Assembly: GCA_021793175.1 (NCBI GenBank)
Contig: JAJYTH010000010.1
Coordinates: forward strand, 1-55,955
Reading direction: 5' to 3'
Length of the DNA: 55,955 nt
Source: Actinomycetes bacterium
Lineage (GTDB): Bacteria > Actinomycetota > Actinomycetes > Mycobacteriales > Pseudonocardiaceae
The first letter of the stretch is position 1, and each line of letters opens with the position of its first letter. The notes beneath the pieces were generated by a model that was not told the DNA's origin, ran no database searches, and saw only the letters and a list, made by a program, of their open reading frames with translations. Shown piece by piece: positions 19,653 to 28,824 of this stretch. A program made the translations under genes and the position numbers.

Positions 19653-19897
19653 CCCCACCTCCCGGTGATCGGAATCGGTGGCCCCGCGGTCGTACGGAAC
19701 CGCCTCCAGCATGGTCCACGATGGACCGCACCACAGCTCTACGCCGCCCGGACGATTTACTTTCCCCCGATTGCTCCGGCTACTACGCCACCCGAGTGGT
19801 GACAGCACGGCGGGCCACAACACATCACCCGGAAGGGCTCGCCCAAACGGCGATTTTGGTATAGACCAGATCTTTCCGCCGTCAGGGAGGAGTGGAC

Positions 19898-20908
19898 GTG
19901 CGCACCACAGCAACACGGGCCGGGCGCCACCGAGGAACCACCTTGGTGGCCGCGGCGCTACTCACGGTGGTCTCCGGCTGCTCGGGCGGTCCGGACGGCT
20001 CGGCCGGAAGCGAAGGCTTCACCACCAACCTCCAATTGGGCACGGGCAGCACAGGCGGTGTGTACTATCCGCTCGGCCAGGAGTACTCGGGCATCTTCGT
20101 CGACACCGCCGACGTCGACGGACTCGCCGTCACCGCCGTGGAGACAGGGGCCTCGGTCGAGAACCTCGCCAAGATCGCCCGTGGGGAGCTTCAGCTGGCC
20201 ATCGCCCAGCACAACACGGCCAACGACGCCGTGAACGGGCGCGGCGACTTCGAGGGCATGGCGGTGGAGAACGTCGGTTTCCTCGGCAAGTTGTACCCCG
20301 AGGCCGCACAGATCATCACTCTGGAATCCACCGGCATCGAGTCGGTCGGCGACCTCCGCGGTAAGACCGTGGCGATCGGCCCTCCCGGTGGAGGTACCCG
20401 CGAGGTCGCCGAACAGATCCTCTCCGCCTACGGCCTGGAGGAGGGTTCCTACACACCCTTGGAGGAAGGCTTCGGCGACGCCAAGACCAAACTGCAGGAC
20501 GGCAACGCCGACGCCTCCATCGAGATCCTCGGCGTTCCGGCTTCGAGTCTGCAGGAGCTGCAAGCCTCCACCGGCGAGGTCAAGCTGATCCCGATCGACA
20601 CCGAGCAGCTGGACACCGTCGTCGGAAACAGTCAGTTCGAGCAGTACGAGATTCCCGCGGGCACCTACGACTTCATCGACGAACCGGTGCCGACGGTGTC
20701 GGTGTTCGCCGCGATGTACGCCTCGACCACACAGGTCGACGAGGAGCTGGGCTACGAGCTCACCAAGGCGCTCTACGAACAGGCCGATTCCTTGACGTTG
20801 GCGCAGAAGGAGCTCATCGACCTGGAAGAGGCCACCCTCGGCCAGGGCGATGTGCCGTTGCACCCGGGGGCGCAGAAGTACTTCCAGGAGCAAGGCCTGC
20901 TCGACTGA
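19898..20908 (+). CDS. TAXI-family TRAP transporter solute-binding lipoprotein
   Basis: 336 aa. A short signal peptide ends in a lipobox (VVSGC, Cys about residue 28). The TAXI domain is recognised by LGTGSTGGVYYPLGQEYSG, VETGASVENLAKIARGELQL and VAIGPPGGGTREVAEQIL. It captures a small organic acid or amino acid (often glutamate or 2-oxoglutarate) for the permease encoded 33 bp downstream. GTG 19898 was chosen over GTG 19892 because AGGGAGGAG is then properly spaced. Confidence 0.92.
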   Translation: MRTTATRAGRHRGTTLVAAALLTVVSGCSGGPDGSAGSEGFTTNLQLGTGSTGGVYYPLGQEYSGIFVDTADVDGLAVTAVETGASVENLAKIARGELQLAIAQHNTANDAVNGRGDFEGMAVENVGFLGKLYPEAAQIITLESTGIESVGDLRGKTVAIGPPGGGTREVAEQILSAYGLEEGSYTPLEEGFGDAKTKLQDGNADASIEILGVPASSLQELQASTGEVKLIPIDTEQLDTVVGNSQFEQYEIPAGTYDFIDEPVPTVSVFAAMYASTTQVDEELGYELTKALYEQADSLTLAQKELIDLEEATLGQGDVPLHPGAQKYFQEQGLLD

Positions 20909-20941
20909 GCCGTCCCACGTCGAAGAAGGGGTCGTTCGACG

Positions 20942-22930
20942 ATGGCCGACGACACGGCGACATCCGCACCGGCACCGCAGCCGGATGCGGGCGACGAGGT
21001 CGGTGAGCGGGAACGGGAACAGGCCCGTGCCCACGACCGGGAGAGCCGGTACCGCACCCGGCTCGGACCGTGGAGATGGGTCGTCGCGGTACTCGGCACC
21101 GCGTTGACGCTGTTCCAGCTCTACACGGCGTTGTTCGGCGCGTTCACCTCGATCATCCAGGGCGCAGTGCACGTCGGTATGGCACTGAGCCTGGTGTACC
21201 TGCTCTATCCCGCGAGGAAGGCCTGGGCGGGCAGGCCCGGTGTGCCGTGGTACGACGCGGTGCTGTGCGCGTCGGCGCTCGGTTCCTGTGGCTACATCGT
21301 GGTGGACTACGACCGCCTGACCACGCAGGCCGTGGTGTTCGGGTTCACCGACACCGACGTCGTGGTGGCCACGGCCACGATCGTGCTGATCCTGGAGGCC
21401 ACGCGCCGCTGTGTCGGGTTACCGATCGTGGTGATCGCCTCGGCCGCACTGGCCTACGGCTATTACGGGCCTTCCATGCCGGTCTTCGCGCACCCGGGTT
21501 TCTCGTTCGAGTCGCTGGTGTCGGAGTCGGTCTACAGCTCGACGTCGATCTTCGGCACACCCATCCAGGTGTCGTCGACGTTCATCTTCCTGTTCCTGTT
21601 CTTCGGGGTCATCCTCGTCCGGACAAACATCGGACAGTTCTTCAACGATCTCGCGTTCGGACTCACCGGCCGCTACACGGGTGGTACTGCGAAGGCGGCC
21701 GTGGTGGCCAGCGGTCTACAGGGCATGGTGTCGGGCAGTTCGGTGGCCAACACGGTCGCCTCCGGCTCGTTCACGATCCCGATGATGAAGCGTGCCGGCT
21801 TCCGTCCCCACGTCGCGGGAGCGACGGAGGCCACGGCCTCCACCGGAGGCCAACTGGTACCGCCCGTGATGGGCGCGGCGGTGTTCATCATGGGCGAGTA
21901 CACGGGCACGCCGTACAACGAGTTGATCCTGTACGCGGTGGTTCCCGCGGTGCTGTATTACCTGGGCGTGTTCTGCGGTGTGCATTTCGAGGCCCGTCGT
22001 ACGGGTATCGTCGGCACGCCGAAGGACCAGTTGCCCCGCCTGCGCGGGTTGCTCACCCGTGCCTACCTTCTCGCCCCGCTCGTAGTCATCGTCGGATTAC
22101 TGTTGGCGGGCCGTTCGGCGGGCAACGCGGCACTGTTCGGCATCCTCACCGCACTGTTGGTGAGCCTGGTGAGCGCGGACACCCGCCTGTCCCCGAAGGC
22201 GTTCGTGCGCTTGTTCGAGGACGGGGCACGCGCCGCACTGCCGGTCATCGCGGCGTGCGCGAGCGCGGGCATCATCGCGGGCACGGTCACCCGAACCGGA
22301 CTGGGCGGGAAGCTCGCCGGCGGCATCGTGGATCTGTCGATGGGCAACTTCGCCCTGGTGCTGATACTCACGATGGTGGCATGCCTGCTGCTCGGCATGG
22401 GATTGCCGACCACGGCAAACTATGTCGTCACGGCGACGATCGCCGCGCCGATCCTGGTGCAGCTCGGAGTGCCGGTCGTGGCCGCGCACTTCTTCGTGTT
22501 CTACTTCGGCATCATCGCCGACATCACCCCGCCGGTATGTCTGGCGGCCTACGCCGGCGCGGGTCTTGCGGGCGCCAACCCCATGAGAACGGGAGTGACG
22601 GCGTTCAAACTGGCTGTTCCGGCGTTCCTGGTGCCGTACGTGTTCGTGCTCGAACCCCAGTTGCTGTTGCAGGATGTCACGGCCTTCGGGTTCACGACCA
22701 CCCTGCTGACCGCGGTCGTGGGCATCGCGGCGGTGGCGGCCGGGCTGATGGGGTATGCACCCGACGGTCACCTGTTGCCGCGCGCGGCACTCATCGTGGG
22801 TGGCCTCGCCGCCGTCTATCCGCACCTGGGTGTGTCACTCGCCGGGCTGGCCGTGATCACCGGGGTCCTGGTGGAGCGACGTCTGCGGCACCGCGACCGC
22901 GACAAGCGGAAGGAGGTCGCCGCCGGGTGA
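20942..22930 (+). CDS. TRAP transporter permease, fused 4TM/12TM type
   Basis: 662-aa integral membrane protein in which the small DctQ-like and large DctM-like subunits are fused, as is usual with TAXI binding proteins. Motifs: GLQGMVSGSSVANTVASGSF, ATEATASTGGQLVPPVMGAA, LLGMGLPTTANYVVTATIAA and FGIIADITPPVCLAAYAGAG. Ion-gradient-driven uptake together with the upstream lipoprotein. GAAGAAGGGG precedes the ATG. Confidence 0.95.
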   Translation: MADDTATSAPAPQPDAGDEVGEREREQARAHDRESRYRTRLGPWRWVVAVLGTALTLFQLYTALFGAFTSIIQGAVHVGMALSLVYLLYPARKAWAGRPGVPWYDAVLCASALGSCGYIVVDYDRLTTQAVVFGFTDTDVVVATATIVLILEATRRCVGLPIVVIASAALAYGYYGPSMPVFAHPGFSFESLVSESVYSSTSIFGTPIQVSSTFIFLFLFFGVILVRTNIGQFFNDLAFGLTGRYTGGTAKAAVVASGLQGMVSGSSVANTVASGSFTIPMMKRAGFRPHVAGATEATASTGGQLVPPVMGAAVFIMGEYTGTPYNELILYAVVPAVLYYLGVFCGVHFEARRTGIVGTPKDQLPRLRGLLTRAYLLAPLVVIVGLLLAGRSAGNAALFGILTALLVSLVSADTRLSPKAFVRLFEDGARAALPVIAACASAGIIAGTVTRTGLGGKLAGGIVDLSMGNFALVLILTMVACLLLGMGLPTTANYVVTATIAAPILVQLGVPVVAAHFFVFYFGIIADITPPVCLAAYAGAGLAGANPMRTGVTAFKLAVPAFLVPYVFVLEPQLLLQDVTAFGFTTTLLTAVVGIAAVAAGLMGYAPDGHLLPRAALIVGGLAAVYPHLGVSLAGLAVITGVLVERRLRHRDRDKRKEVAAG

Positions 22931-23414
22931 ACGAAAGCCCTCGCACAAGTCCAGTCCACGCCGCGATGCCGCGGCGTCGTGGATCGGCCGCCGTTCGGGC
23001 CGGGCCAAGGTTCGTCGATGGTCTGGGCTACCGCCTCGGTGGCTTCCGTATCTTCCGTGACTTCCTCGGCTCCCGCCGCTCCCGCGAAACAGCGATTCCA
23101 GCCTCGACACCAACCGACGGTAACCGGATTCGACCCAGTCCACTCCGGACAGTAATGTTGCCACTGGCGGAACCGACTCCCGGTCGGCGACGGGATTCCT
23201 ATCCGTCCTCGGGCCTGGTGGGAGCGCCCAGAACGCCGCACTTACACGGTTCCATATCGATCAGTTCCGTTCTAAGGTATCGCGAACGGCGGCCGAGTAG
23301 GCTGCCACCCTGTCGCGCGGCCCGCCCGCTCGGCCCACCGGATTCCGGCGCGCCGGGCACAGACCGGCACGACTCCTTGAATCATCGACACGACCACGAT
23401 TCGGACACGACGCC
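22931..23414. other. 484-bp intergenic region
   Basis: No gene I can defend. Just after the TRAP stop, 22958-22977 forms a perfect 8-bp hairpin (ACGCCGCG, 4-nt loop, CGCGGCGT) that may terminate the operon. Between 23020 and 23100 the minus strand is low-complexity with open frames on two registers, one starting MATLLSGVDWVESGYRRLVS, possibly a decayed small gene. The 3' part should hold the promoter of the NSS transporter. Confidence 0.5.
22958..22977 (+). terminator. Hairpin after TRAP operon
   Basis: 8-bp GC-rich perfect inverted repeat with 4-nt loop, 27 bp past the permease stop; no T-tract, so only a possible terminator. Confidence 0.4.
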
Positions 23415-24932
23415 ATGCAAGCAGAGCACCGTGAGCAGTGGGGAACCCGCGCCGGGTTCCTCCTGGCCGCCATCGGCTCCGCCATCGGCCTGGGCAACAT
23501 CTGGCGCTTCCCCTATGTCGCCTATGAGAACGGCGGTGGGGCCTTTCTCATCCCATACCTCGTCGCACTGCTGACGGCCGGTATCCCGCTTCTCATCCTC
23601 GAGTACTCGATCGGACACAAGTACCGGGCGTCGCCGCCCACCGCGTTCCTACAGATATCCCGCCGCACCCAGTTCATCGGCTGGTGGCAGGTCCTCATCT
23701 CCTTCGTGATCGCGGTCTACTACGCGGTCATCGTCGCGTGGGCGTTCATGTACACCGGGTACTCGGTCAACACCGCCTGGGGTGACGACCCTGAAGGGTT
23801 CCTGTTCGGCGACTTCCTCCAGGCCCCCGACGCCCCGACCGGCGGACTCTCGTACGTGGGCACCATCCTGGTGCCACTCGTCGTGGTCTGGCTCATCACT
23901 CTCGGAGTGCTGGCCGCCGGTGTGCGCCGCGGCATCGAACGCGCCAACAGGATCTTCATCCCACTGCTGGTCGTGCTGTTCGTGGCCCTTGTGATCAGGG
24001 CGATCACCCTGCCGGGCTCGTTGGACGGGCTCAACGCCTTCTTCTCCCCCGACTGGTCGGCCATCGCCGACAGCACGGTGTGGGTGCAAGCGTACGGGCA
24101 GATCTTCTTCTCCCTGTCCGTCGGCTTCGGCATCATGATCACGTACTCGTCGTACCTGCGGCGGCGCTCCGACCTCAGCGGCTCCGCCATGGTCGCGGGT
24201 CTGGCCAACAGTTCGTTCGAGCTGCTCGCCGGTATCGGCGTGTTCGCGACGATCGGCTTCATGGCCGCCAGCGCCGGGGTCCCCGTGGACGAATTCGCCA
24301 CCGGCGGTATCGGCCTGGCGTTCGTGGCCTTCCCGGAGATCATCTCCAACATGCCCATGGGCGAGCTGTTCGGCGTGCTCTTCTTCGCCTCGCTGGCCAT
24401 CGCGGGACTGACCTCGCTCATCAGCATCGTGCAGGTGGTCGTCGGGTCCTTCTCCGACCGCACGGGACTGCGTCGTGTCCCGTCCGTGCTAATCGTCGGC
24501 GGGTTCACAGCGCTCGTGTCCATCGTGCTGTTCCCGACCACGAACGGTGTCCACCTGCTCGATGTCGTCGACCGCTTCATCAACCAGTACGGCATCGTCG
24601 TCGCCGCTTTCGTCTCGGTCATCGTCATCTCCTGGGTGACCCGTCAGCTCAAGCCGCTGCAGGAGCACGCCAACGCCACCTCCGCCATCCGGCTCGGTGC
24701 GCTGTGGAGGGTAGCCCTCGGCGCCGTCACCCCGGCCGTACTTGGCTGGATGCTGTGGGACAGCCTGCAAACGGAGCTTTCGGAGAACTACGGCGGCTTC
24801 TCGAACTCGTTCCTGCTCGGCGCGGGCTGGGGTGTGGCTCTCGGCGCGCTGGTGCTGGGCATCCTGCTGTCGCTGGTGCCCTGGAAGCAGAGTCGACAGA
24901 CCACCGCCGCTGAGAAGGAGGTGCAAGGCTGA
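23415..24932 (+). CDS. Sodium-dependent transporter, NSS/SNF family
   Basis: 505-aa, about 12-TM Na+:amino-acid symporter of the LeuT/MhsT class. The first helix holds the Na+/substrate motif GSAIGLGNIWRFPYVAYENG; further marks are GIPLLILEYSIGHK and IFFSLSVGFGIMITYSSY. Uptake of an amino acid such as methionine, alanine or an aromatic residue is likely. The following 38-aa gene overlaps its stop by one base (TGATG) and is the MetS-type companion, which favours the MetP/MetS methionine-alanine subgroup described in Corynebacterium. Confidence 0.94.
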   Translation: MQAEHREQWGTRAGFLLAAIGSAIGLGNIWRFPYVAYENGGGAFLIPYLVALLTAGIPLLILEYSIGHKYRASPPTAFLQISRRTQFIGWWQVLISFVIAVYYAVIVAWAFMYTGYSVNTAWGDDPEGFLFGDFLQAPDAPTGGLSYVGTILVPLVVVWLITLGVLAAGVRRGIERANRIFIPLLVVLFVALVIRAITLPGSLDGLNAFFSPDWSAIADSTVWVQAYGQIFFSLSVGFGIMITYSSYLRRRSDLSGSAMVAGLANSSFELLAGIGVFATIGFMAASAGVPVDEFATGGIGLAFVAFPEIISNMPMGELFGVLFFASLAIAGLTSLISIVQVVVGSFSDRTGLRRVPSVLIVGGFTALVSIVLFPTTNGVHLLDVVDRFINQYGIVVAAFVSVIVISWVTRQLKPLQEHANATSAIRLGALWRVALGAVTPAVLGWMLWDSLQTELSENYGGFSNSFLLGAGWGVALGALVLGILLSLVPWKQSRQTTAAEKEVQG

Positions 24933-25048
24933 TGTCGGCGAGTGCCATCGTGATGCTCATCGTCTCCATCGGAATCCTGTGGGGCGGCCTGGTGTTGGCG
25001 ATCCTGCGGCTACGCAAACACCCGGAACTACCCGAGGACGATTCCTGA
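24932..25048 (+). CDS. MetS-type small subunit of NSS transporter
   Basis: 38-aa single-TM peptide (MSASAIVMLIVSIGILWGGL, then charged tail RLRKHPELPEDDS). Size, one hydrophobic helix beginning near the N-terminus, basic-then-acidic tail and start-stop coupling to an NSS transporter match the MetS family. GAAGGAGGTG precedes the ATG within the transporter's last codons. Confidence 0.88.
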   Translation: MSASAIVMLIVSIGILWGGLVLAILRLRKHPELPEDDS

Positions 25049-25101
25049 CCACTTCCGGCAGCAGCGCACGGTGTCGAAGAACGCCGTGGCATGGTCGGTG
25101 A

Positions 25102-25140
25102 ACGGGGGCGGGCACTTCCCTATGCAGTGCCCGCCCCCGT
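25102..25140 (+). terminator. Terminator hairpin after NSS operon
   Basis: Perfect 14-bp stem ACGGGGGCGGGCAC / GTGCCCGCCCCCGT with 11-nt loop, 53 bp after the small subunit stop. Weak T content downstream (CGTATTC). Confidence 0.8.
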
Positions 25141-25330
25141 CGTATTCGGGATTGTGTGTTTCCGCCGCAGTGCCTCTCGCCGGTCGACCACGTGGATCAC
25201 GTCGGTTCGTGTTCCTGCGCTCGCACACGGTCGACGCGACGTCGCGAGGCGGTTTCCGTGGTCGCGCCGGTTCCGGCCACGTCGACAGCGTGGCCCACCG
25301 TCACGTTTTCCGGTTGAAGGTGCACAAGAC

Positions 25331-25585
25331 ATGAGCAAAGCCGCCGTGGTGGGTTCGGCCCCCCGACAGCCTGGCCGCCGCGGTGACGCCGGCCTGTGCG
25401 GGCATGTCGGTGACCGTGTGGGAGACCGGACCGGAACCCGGCGGCACTGAGAGCAGCGTTCTCGTGCGATCGCCGGCGGACTCGGCCGGGCCACGCCTTT
25501 GTGGTAACGGCTGTTCGCCCCACTGGCCGAGCGCTACGACGCACTCGCCGAGCTCGGCCCCAGGTGCGTATCGTCCGGCATCTGA
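25331..25585 (+). pseudogene. Decayed FAD-dependent oxidoreductase fragment
   Basis: ATG 25331 begins MSKAAVVGS, the start of a Rossmann FAD-binding motif, but the rest (PDSLAAAV, then ACAGMSVTVWETGPEPGG) is only readable after a shift of frame, and later similarity fades. This looks like the first part of a phytoene-desaturase/amine-oxidase-like protein (usual length near 500 aa) broken by frameshifts and a large deletion. It lies at the left edge of the biosynthetic island and may mark a recombination scar. Confidence 0.6.
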
Positions 25586-25684
25586 TGGACATCGGGGCCC
25601 GCATTGGATGCGATCGCCGGACGCGACCACCTGCCGGAAATGCCTAGAGTCGGATCGACCCTGCTGGCCGGTGAGGGGACTGCG

Positions 25685-26155
25685 ATGGCAGCACAGTGTA
25701 CGGATGCGGTCGACAAGCCCACTTTCACCACGGCGTCACTTCCCTGGCGCACCATCAGGCTCCCCGAACACGCGGATCCGCGGGGCAGCCTGGCGGTGGT
25801 GGAATCAGGCAAGGACGTGTTGTTCGACATCAAGCGGGTGTACTACCTCTACGACCTGCCGATCTCCACTGTGCGCGGCGCGCACGGACACCGCATGCTC
25901 GAACAGCTGATCATCGCCGTGCACGGGCAGTTCGAGATCGAACTCGACGACGGATTCCACACGGCGCGGGTGCGGCTCGACCACCCGGCGACCGGCCTCT
26001 ACATCGGGCCGATGGTGTGGCGGAATCTGGTGAACTTCTCCGCAGGTGCCGTCGGCCTGGTGCTGGCCTCCGCTCACTATGACGAGAGCGACTACTACCG
26101 CGACTACCCGAGCTTCCTCGCCGCTGCCCGGCGGCTCGGGAATGGAACGAAGTAA
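25685..26155 (+). CDS. FdtA/Tyl1a-type dTDP-sugar 3,4-ketoisomerase (WxcM-like)
   Basis: 156-aa single-domain cupin of the WxcM/FdtA family. These enzymes turn dTDP-4-keto-6-deoxyglucose into the 3-keto isomer, the step before 3-amination in mycaminose, ravidosamine or Fuc3NAc-type sugars. Visible marks: DPRGSLAVVE, the catalytic His pair in RGAHGHRMLEQLIIAVHG (His67, His69), and GPMVWRNLVNFS. ATG 25685 follows GTGAGGGG. It converges with the N-methyltransferase gene (10 bp gap), which would act two steps later on the same sugar. No aminotransferase or dTDP-glucose synthase is in the window. Confidence 0.85.
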   Translation: MAAQCTDAVDKPTFTTASLPWRTIRLPEHADPRGSLAVVESGKDVLFDIKRVYYLYDLPISTVRGAHGHRMLEQLIIAVHGQFEIELDDGFHTARVRLDHPATGLYIGPMVWRNLVNFSAGAVGLVLASAHYDESDYYRDYPSFLAAARRLGNGTK

Positions 26156-26165
26156 ACTTTTCGAC

Positions 26166-26891
26166 TCATCCGATTCCGACGAACAGCCCACGTCCGGATG
26201 GGCCACCCGGACGATAGTTCACTCGAAGCCCCGCCGATTCGAATGCCGTTTCGTACTGTTCGCGAGTGAACAGGGTGATGACATGCTCGGTTTCGATATG
26301 CCTGATGCCACCATCGGGGTCGCCGAGCAGGAAATGCACGCGCATTCGCGTCCGCCCCGCGTCCTCCACCGAATGTGACATCCGGGCGATGGTGCGCCGC
26401 CCGTCCCGCACGACATCGCCCGCCACGTAACCGGGCAGGAAAGTCTCCGGGAAATACCACGGCTCGACGATCACGACCCCGCCCTCGGTGAGATGGCGTG
26501 CGAAGTGCTCGATCGTGGCACGCAGCTCGGCCTCGTCGGCCGCGTAGCCGATCGAGCTGAACAGGCACGTGACGAGGTCGAATCGCCTTCCGAGGGCGAA
26601 CTTCCGCATATCCGCCTTGTGCAGGGGCACGCCGGGCAGGCGGGAAGCGGCGATGTCCAACATGGCCGAGGACAGCTCCAGCCCCTCGGCCTCAGACACC
26701 CGCTCGGCGAAGTGCCGCAGGTGTTCGCCGGTGCCGCAGGCGACGTCGAGGACGGATCCCGGTTCTCGCCCGGCCGCTTCGGCGGCCTCGGCCAGCACCA
26801 TCGCGACCTCGGTCGCGTAGTCCCTGCCGCGGGTCTCATACAGGGCGTCGTACATCGATGCGAGTTCAGGAGCGTACTCAGTGCCGCCCAC
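26166..26891 (-). CDS. dTDP-3-amino-deoxysugar N,N-dimethyltransferase, DesVI/TylM1-like
   Basis: 241-aa SAM-dependent methyltransferase. The N-terminus (YDALYETRGRDYATEV) and SAM motif LDVACGTGEHLRHF (about residues 48-61) match TylM1/DesVI, which dimethylate the 3-amino group of the dTDP-sugar in mycaminose or desosamine synthesis. The later segment VIVEPWYFPETFLPGYV is also typical. GTG 26891 follows AGGAGG at 4 nt; an ATG at 26966 would add residues unlike the family. With the ketoisomerase beside it, this implies a 3-dimethylamino-6-deoxyhexose. Confidence 0.87.
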   Translation of the reverse strand: MGGTEYAPELASMYDALYETRGRDYATEVAMVLAEAAEAAGREPGSVLDVACGTGEHLRHFAERVSEAEGLELSSAMLDIAASRLPGVPLHKADMRKFALGRRFDLVTCLFSSIGYAADEAELRATIEHFARHLTEGGVVIVEPWYFPETFLPGYVAGDVVRDGRRTIARMSHSVEDAGRTRMRVHFLLGDPDGGIRHIETEHVITLFTREQYETAFESAGLRVNYRPGGPSGRGLFVGIG

Positions 26892-27356
26892 GCTACCTCC
26901 TGCCCTGGTGCGAGTCCTCTCAAAACGATCATGGAAGCCATGATCGTGCGGCATCCACCATTTCACTGATTACCCTTTCGGATCATCCACTACTTCGCAG
27001 ATGACCACCGCGGGTAACTTCAGCAAACAGGCCGCCTCCACGTCGAGGGGGCCGCGCAATGTCCCCAAAGTCCGATTAGTCGGAAAATCACACTCGCAAA
27101 CAAAGTGGGCGCCGACCCCTACTTTCGGAGGGAATCAGACTACCCACACACCGACCACACCCAAGAGATTTCGGCTTATCCGAAACAAAAGGCGAGCTCA
27201 TCGCGGTCTGACGCCACCTTTCGCCCCCGCAAGCGAGAGCAGTCGCCGACGTCGACCCGACTTGACTGAAGTCGATCAAGGGATAATCTAAAAGCGTTTT
27301 ACCCGATTGGGCGATATGCACATACACTCATTACGTCAAGTAGTTTTGGGGATCAT
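26892..27356. other. AT-richer divergent regulatory region
   Basis: 465 bp between the dimethyltransferase and the LuxR gene, noticeably lower in GC than surroundings. It carries a good -35/-10 pair for the regulator. No supported gene; the frames across it lack ribosome sites. Confidence 0.6.
27262..27289 (+). promoter_or_regulatory. Putative sigma-70 promoter of the first LuxR gene
   Basis: TTGACT (27262-27267), 16-bp spacer, TAATCT (27284-27289), about 65 bp before the regulator's ATG. Good match to housekeeping consensus. Confidence 0.45.
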
Positions 27357-28052
27357 ATGGTCACTGTGGGGCTGGTCGAGGACGCGAGCAAGCTCAATTC
27401 AGATGACGGCAGACTGTCCTGGCTCCACGCCCTCGACCTCCAGAGACTCCACATTGAACTGACAGCGACCATGCCCACGCTCGAGGAAGCACTCCGCGGT
27501 TCGGGCTCATTACGCAGCCCAGACGTATGGATCGCCAGATCTTCCGACATTCTTCGCTGCACCCGATGGCCCCGCCTGCTCGACAAACGAACGGGCGAGT
27601 CCGGCCATACGGTGCGGCCGATCGTCGCGGTGTGCTCGGGAGAGCGGACGGAGATCAGCGATGTCCTCAGACGCGGAGTCTCCGCGGTAGTACGGATGAC
27701 CGACTCTCCATGGCACCTGGCGGCGGCGATCCATTCGGCGTCCACTTTGCACCTGTTCATCTCGCCCCAGTCGCTCAGCGATTACCGCGGCGATGTGATC
27801 GGCCTGTTCTCCGGCCCCGAAGAGACCACCCTCAACTCCTTGACCGAACGCGAACGCGAGGTGCTGACCTGCCTCGCACATGGCATGTCCAACCCCATGA
27901 TCGCCGCGCACTTGCACATCACCCGGGCCACGGTCGGCTCGCACGTCCTGCGTATCCTGCGGAAACTGGACGCGTCGAACCGGACCGAGGCCGCAGCGAT
28001 AGCCCACTCGCTGGGTTTGGTCGGCAACAGGCAGGCGTTCGCGTCGAGCTGA
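27357..28052 (+). CDS. LuxR-family regulator with degenerate receiver domain (copy 1)
   Basis: 231 aa. The first 150 residues fold like a response-regulator receiver ([43 protein letters not shown]) but the strand that should end in the phospho-acceptor Asp reads [10 protein letters not shown], with no clear Asp at that place. Residues 163-225 are a canonical GerE/LuxR HTH ([34 protein letters not shown]). No partner kinase is near. It is the same length as, and close in sequence to, the regulator at 37009, and it faces the leftward ABC/glycosyltransferase operon. Likely cluster-specific, phosphorylation-independent control. Confidence 0.88.
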   Translation: MVTVGLVEDASKLNSDDGRLSWLHALDLQRLHIELTATMPTLEEALRGSGSLRSPDVWIARSSDILRCTRWPRLLDKRTGESGHTVRPIVAVCSGERTEISDVLRRGVSAVVRMTDSPWHLAAAIHSASTLHLFISPQSLSDYRGDVIGLFSGPEETTLNSLTEREREVLTCLAHGMSNPMIAAHLHITRATVGSHVLRILRKLDASNRTEAAAIAHSLGLVGNRQAFASS

Positions 28053-28065
28053 CACCCGGCGCCGA

Positions 28066-28824
28066 TCAGCCGACACGCCTGTCCCAGCGGAAGAATCGCC
28101 GGGCCGCCATCGCCCCCACGACAGCCCAGGCCGACAGGACGAGCAGGCCCGGTACCGAATCGGCGAGCTGCCCGGCGAACGAACCCGTCGGATCGTAGGC
28201 GATACGCATCAGGTCGACGATCGCTCCGCCCGGCGTCCACAGCTGTTCCGCGGAAGGCCCGGCCGCGCCATTCGTCGCGCCCCAGATGCCGGTCGCCAGC
28301 AGGAAGAGGAAGAAAGGCATACCCGCCATGTCGGCCTGTTGGGGGCTCGACACCAATCCGGTGGTGGCGAAACCCAGCGTAGCGGCCATCACGACGCCGA
28401 GCACGACGGTCAGCAGCAAGACGAGCACGTTGCGGGGCGAGGCGGGGCCGAGCGCCCACACGATGCCCACGGCGAGTACGCACTGCAGCAGACCGAGCAC
28501 CACCAACGGTGAGCTGATTCCGATGATGATCGTGCTGTCTCCGGCCTCGCCGCTACGCAGCCGCTTCAGGTAGAGATCCTCCCTCCGAGCGGTCAACGCG
28601 AGCGCCGTACTGATGTACACCGTCATACCGATGATGAGCAGGATCTGTAGCGCCACGGGCAGCGCCCAGCCGAGCGGGCCGAGGTTGTCCTGGGAGAACA
28701 GGGTCATGAAGACCGCCATCACCACGGGGACGATCAAGGCGGTCGCCGCCACCGTGGAGTTACGGGCCAACAACTTGGTCTCGGCGAGGAACAGCGCGTT
28801 GATCTGCTTGCGTGTGAGACTCAT
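28066..28824 (-). CDS. ABC-2 type transporter permease
   Basis: 252-aa membrane protein with about six helices (VAATALIVPVVMAVFMTLFS; ILLIIGMTVYISTALALTAR; VLGVVMAATLGFATTGLVSS). The segment AARREDLYLKRLRSGE-like between helices 2 and 3 is typical of drug- or antibiotic-export ABC-2 permeases. ATG 28824 overlaps the stop of the ATPase gene. Together they form a DrrAB-like exporter or self-resistance pump at the end of the glycosyltransferase operon. Confidence 0.9.
   Translation of the reverse strand: MSLTRKQINALFLAETKLLARNSTVAATALIVPVVMAVFMTLFSQDNLGPLGWALPVALQILLIIGMTVYISTALALTARREDLYLKRLRSGEAGDSTIIIGISSPLVVLGLLQCVLAVGIVWALGPASPRNVLVLLLTVVLGVVMAATLGFATTGLVSSPQQADMAGMPFFLFLLATGIWGATNGAAGPSAEQLWTPGGAIVDLMRIAYDPTGSFAGQLADSVPGLLVLSAWAVVGAMAARRFFRWDRRVG

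Noticed and set aside
18240-19802. 520-codon plus-strand frame
   Set aside because: Antisense shadow of gamma-glutamyltransferase; no domain or ribosome site.
22835-23164. Minus-strand frame beginning MATLLSGVDWVESGYRRLVS
   Set aside because: Overlaps the end of the TRAP gene, soon turns into low-complexity Gly/Ser/Arg sequence, and a second register looks equally good; at most a decayed gene.
21070-23574. 834-codon plus-strand frame
   Set aside because: Shadow of the TRAP permease in another frame; translation is Arg/Gly/His-rich noise.
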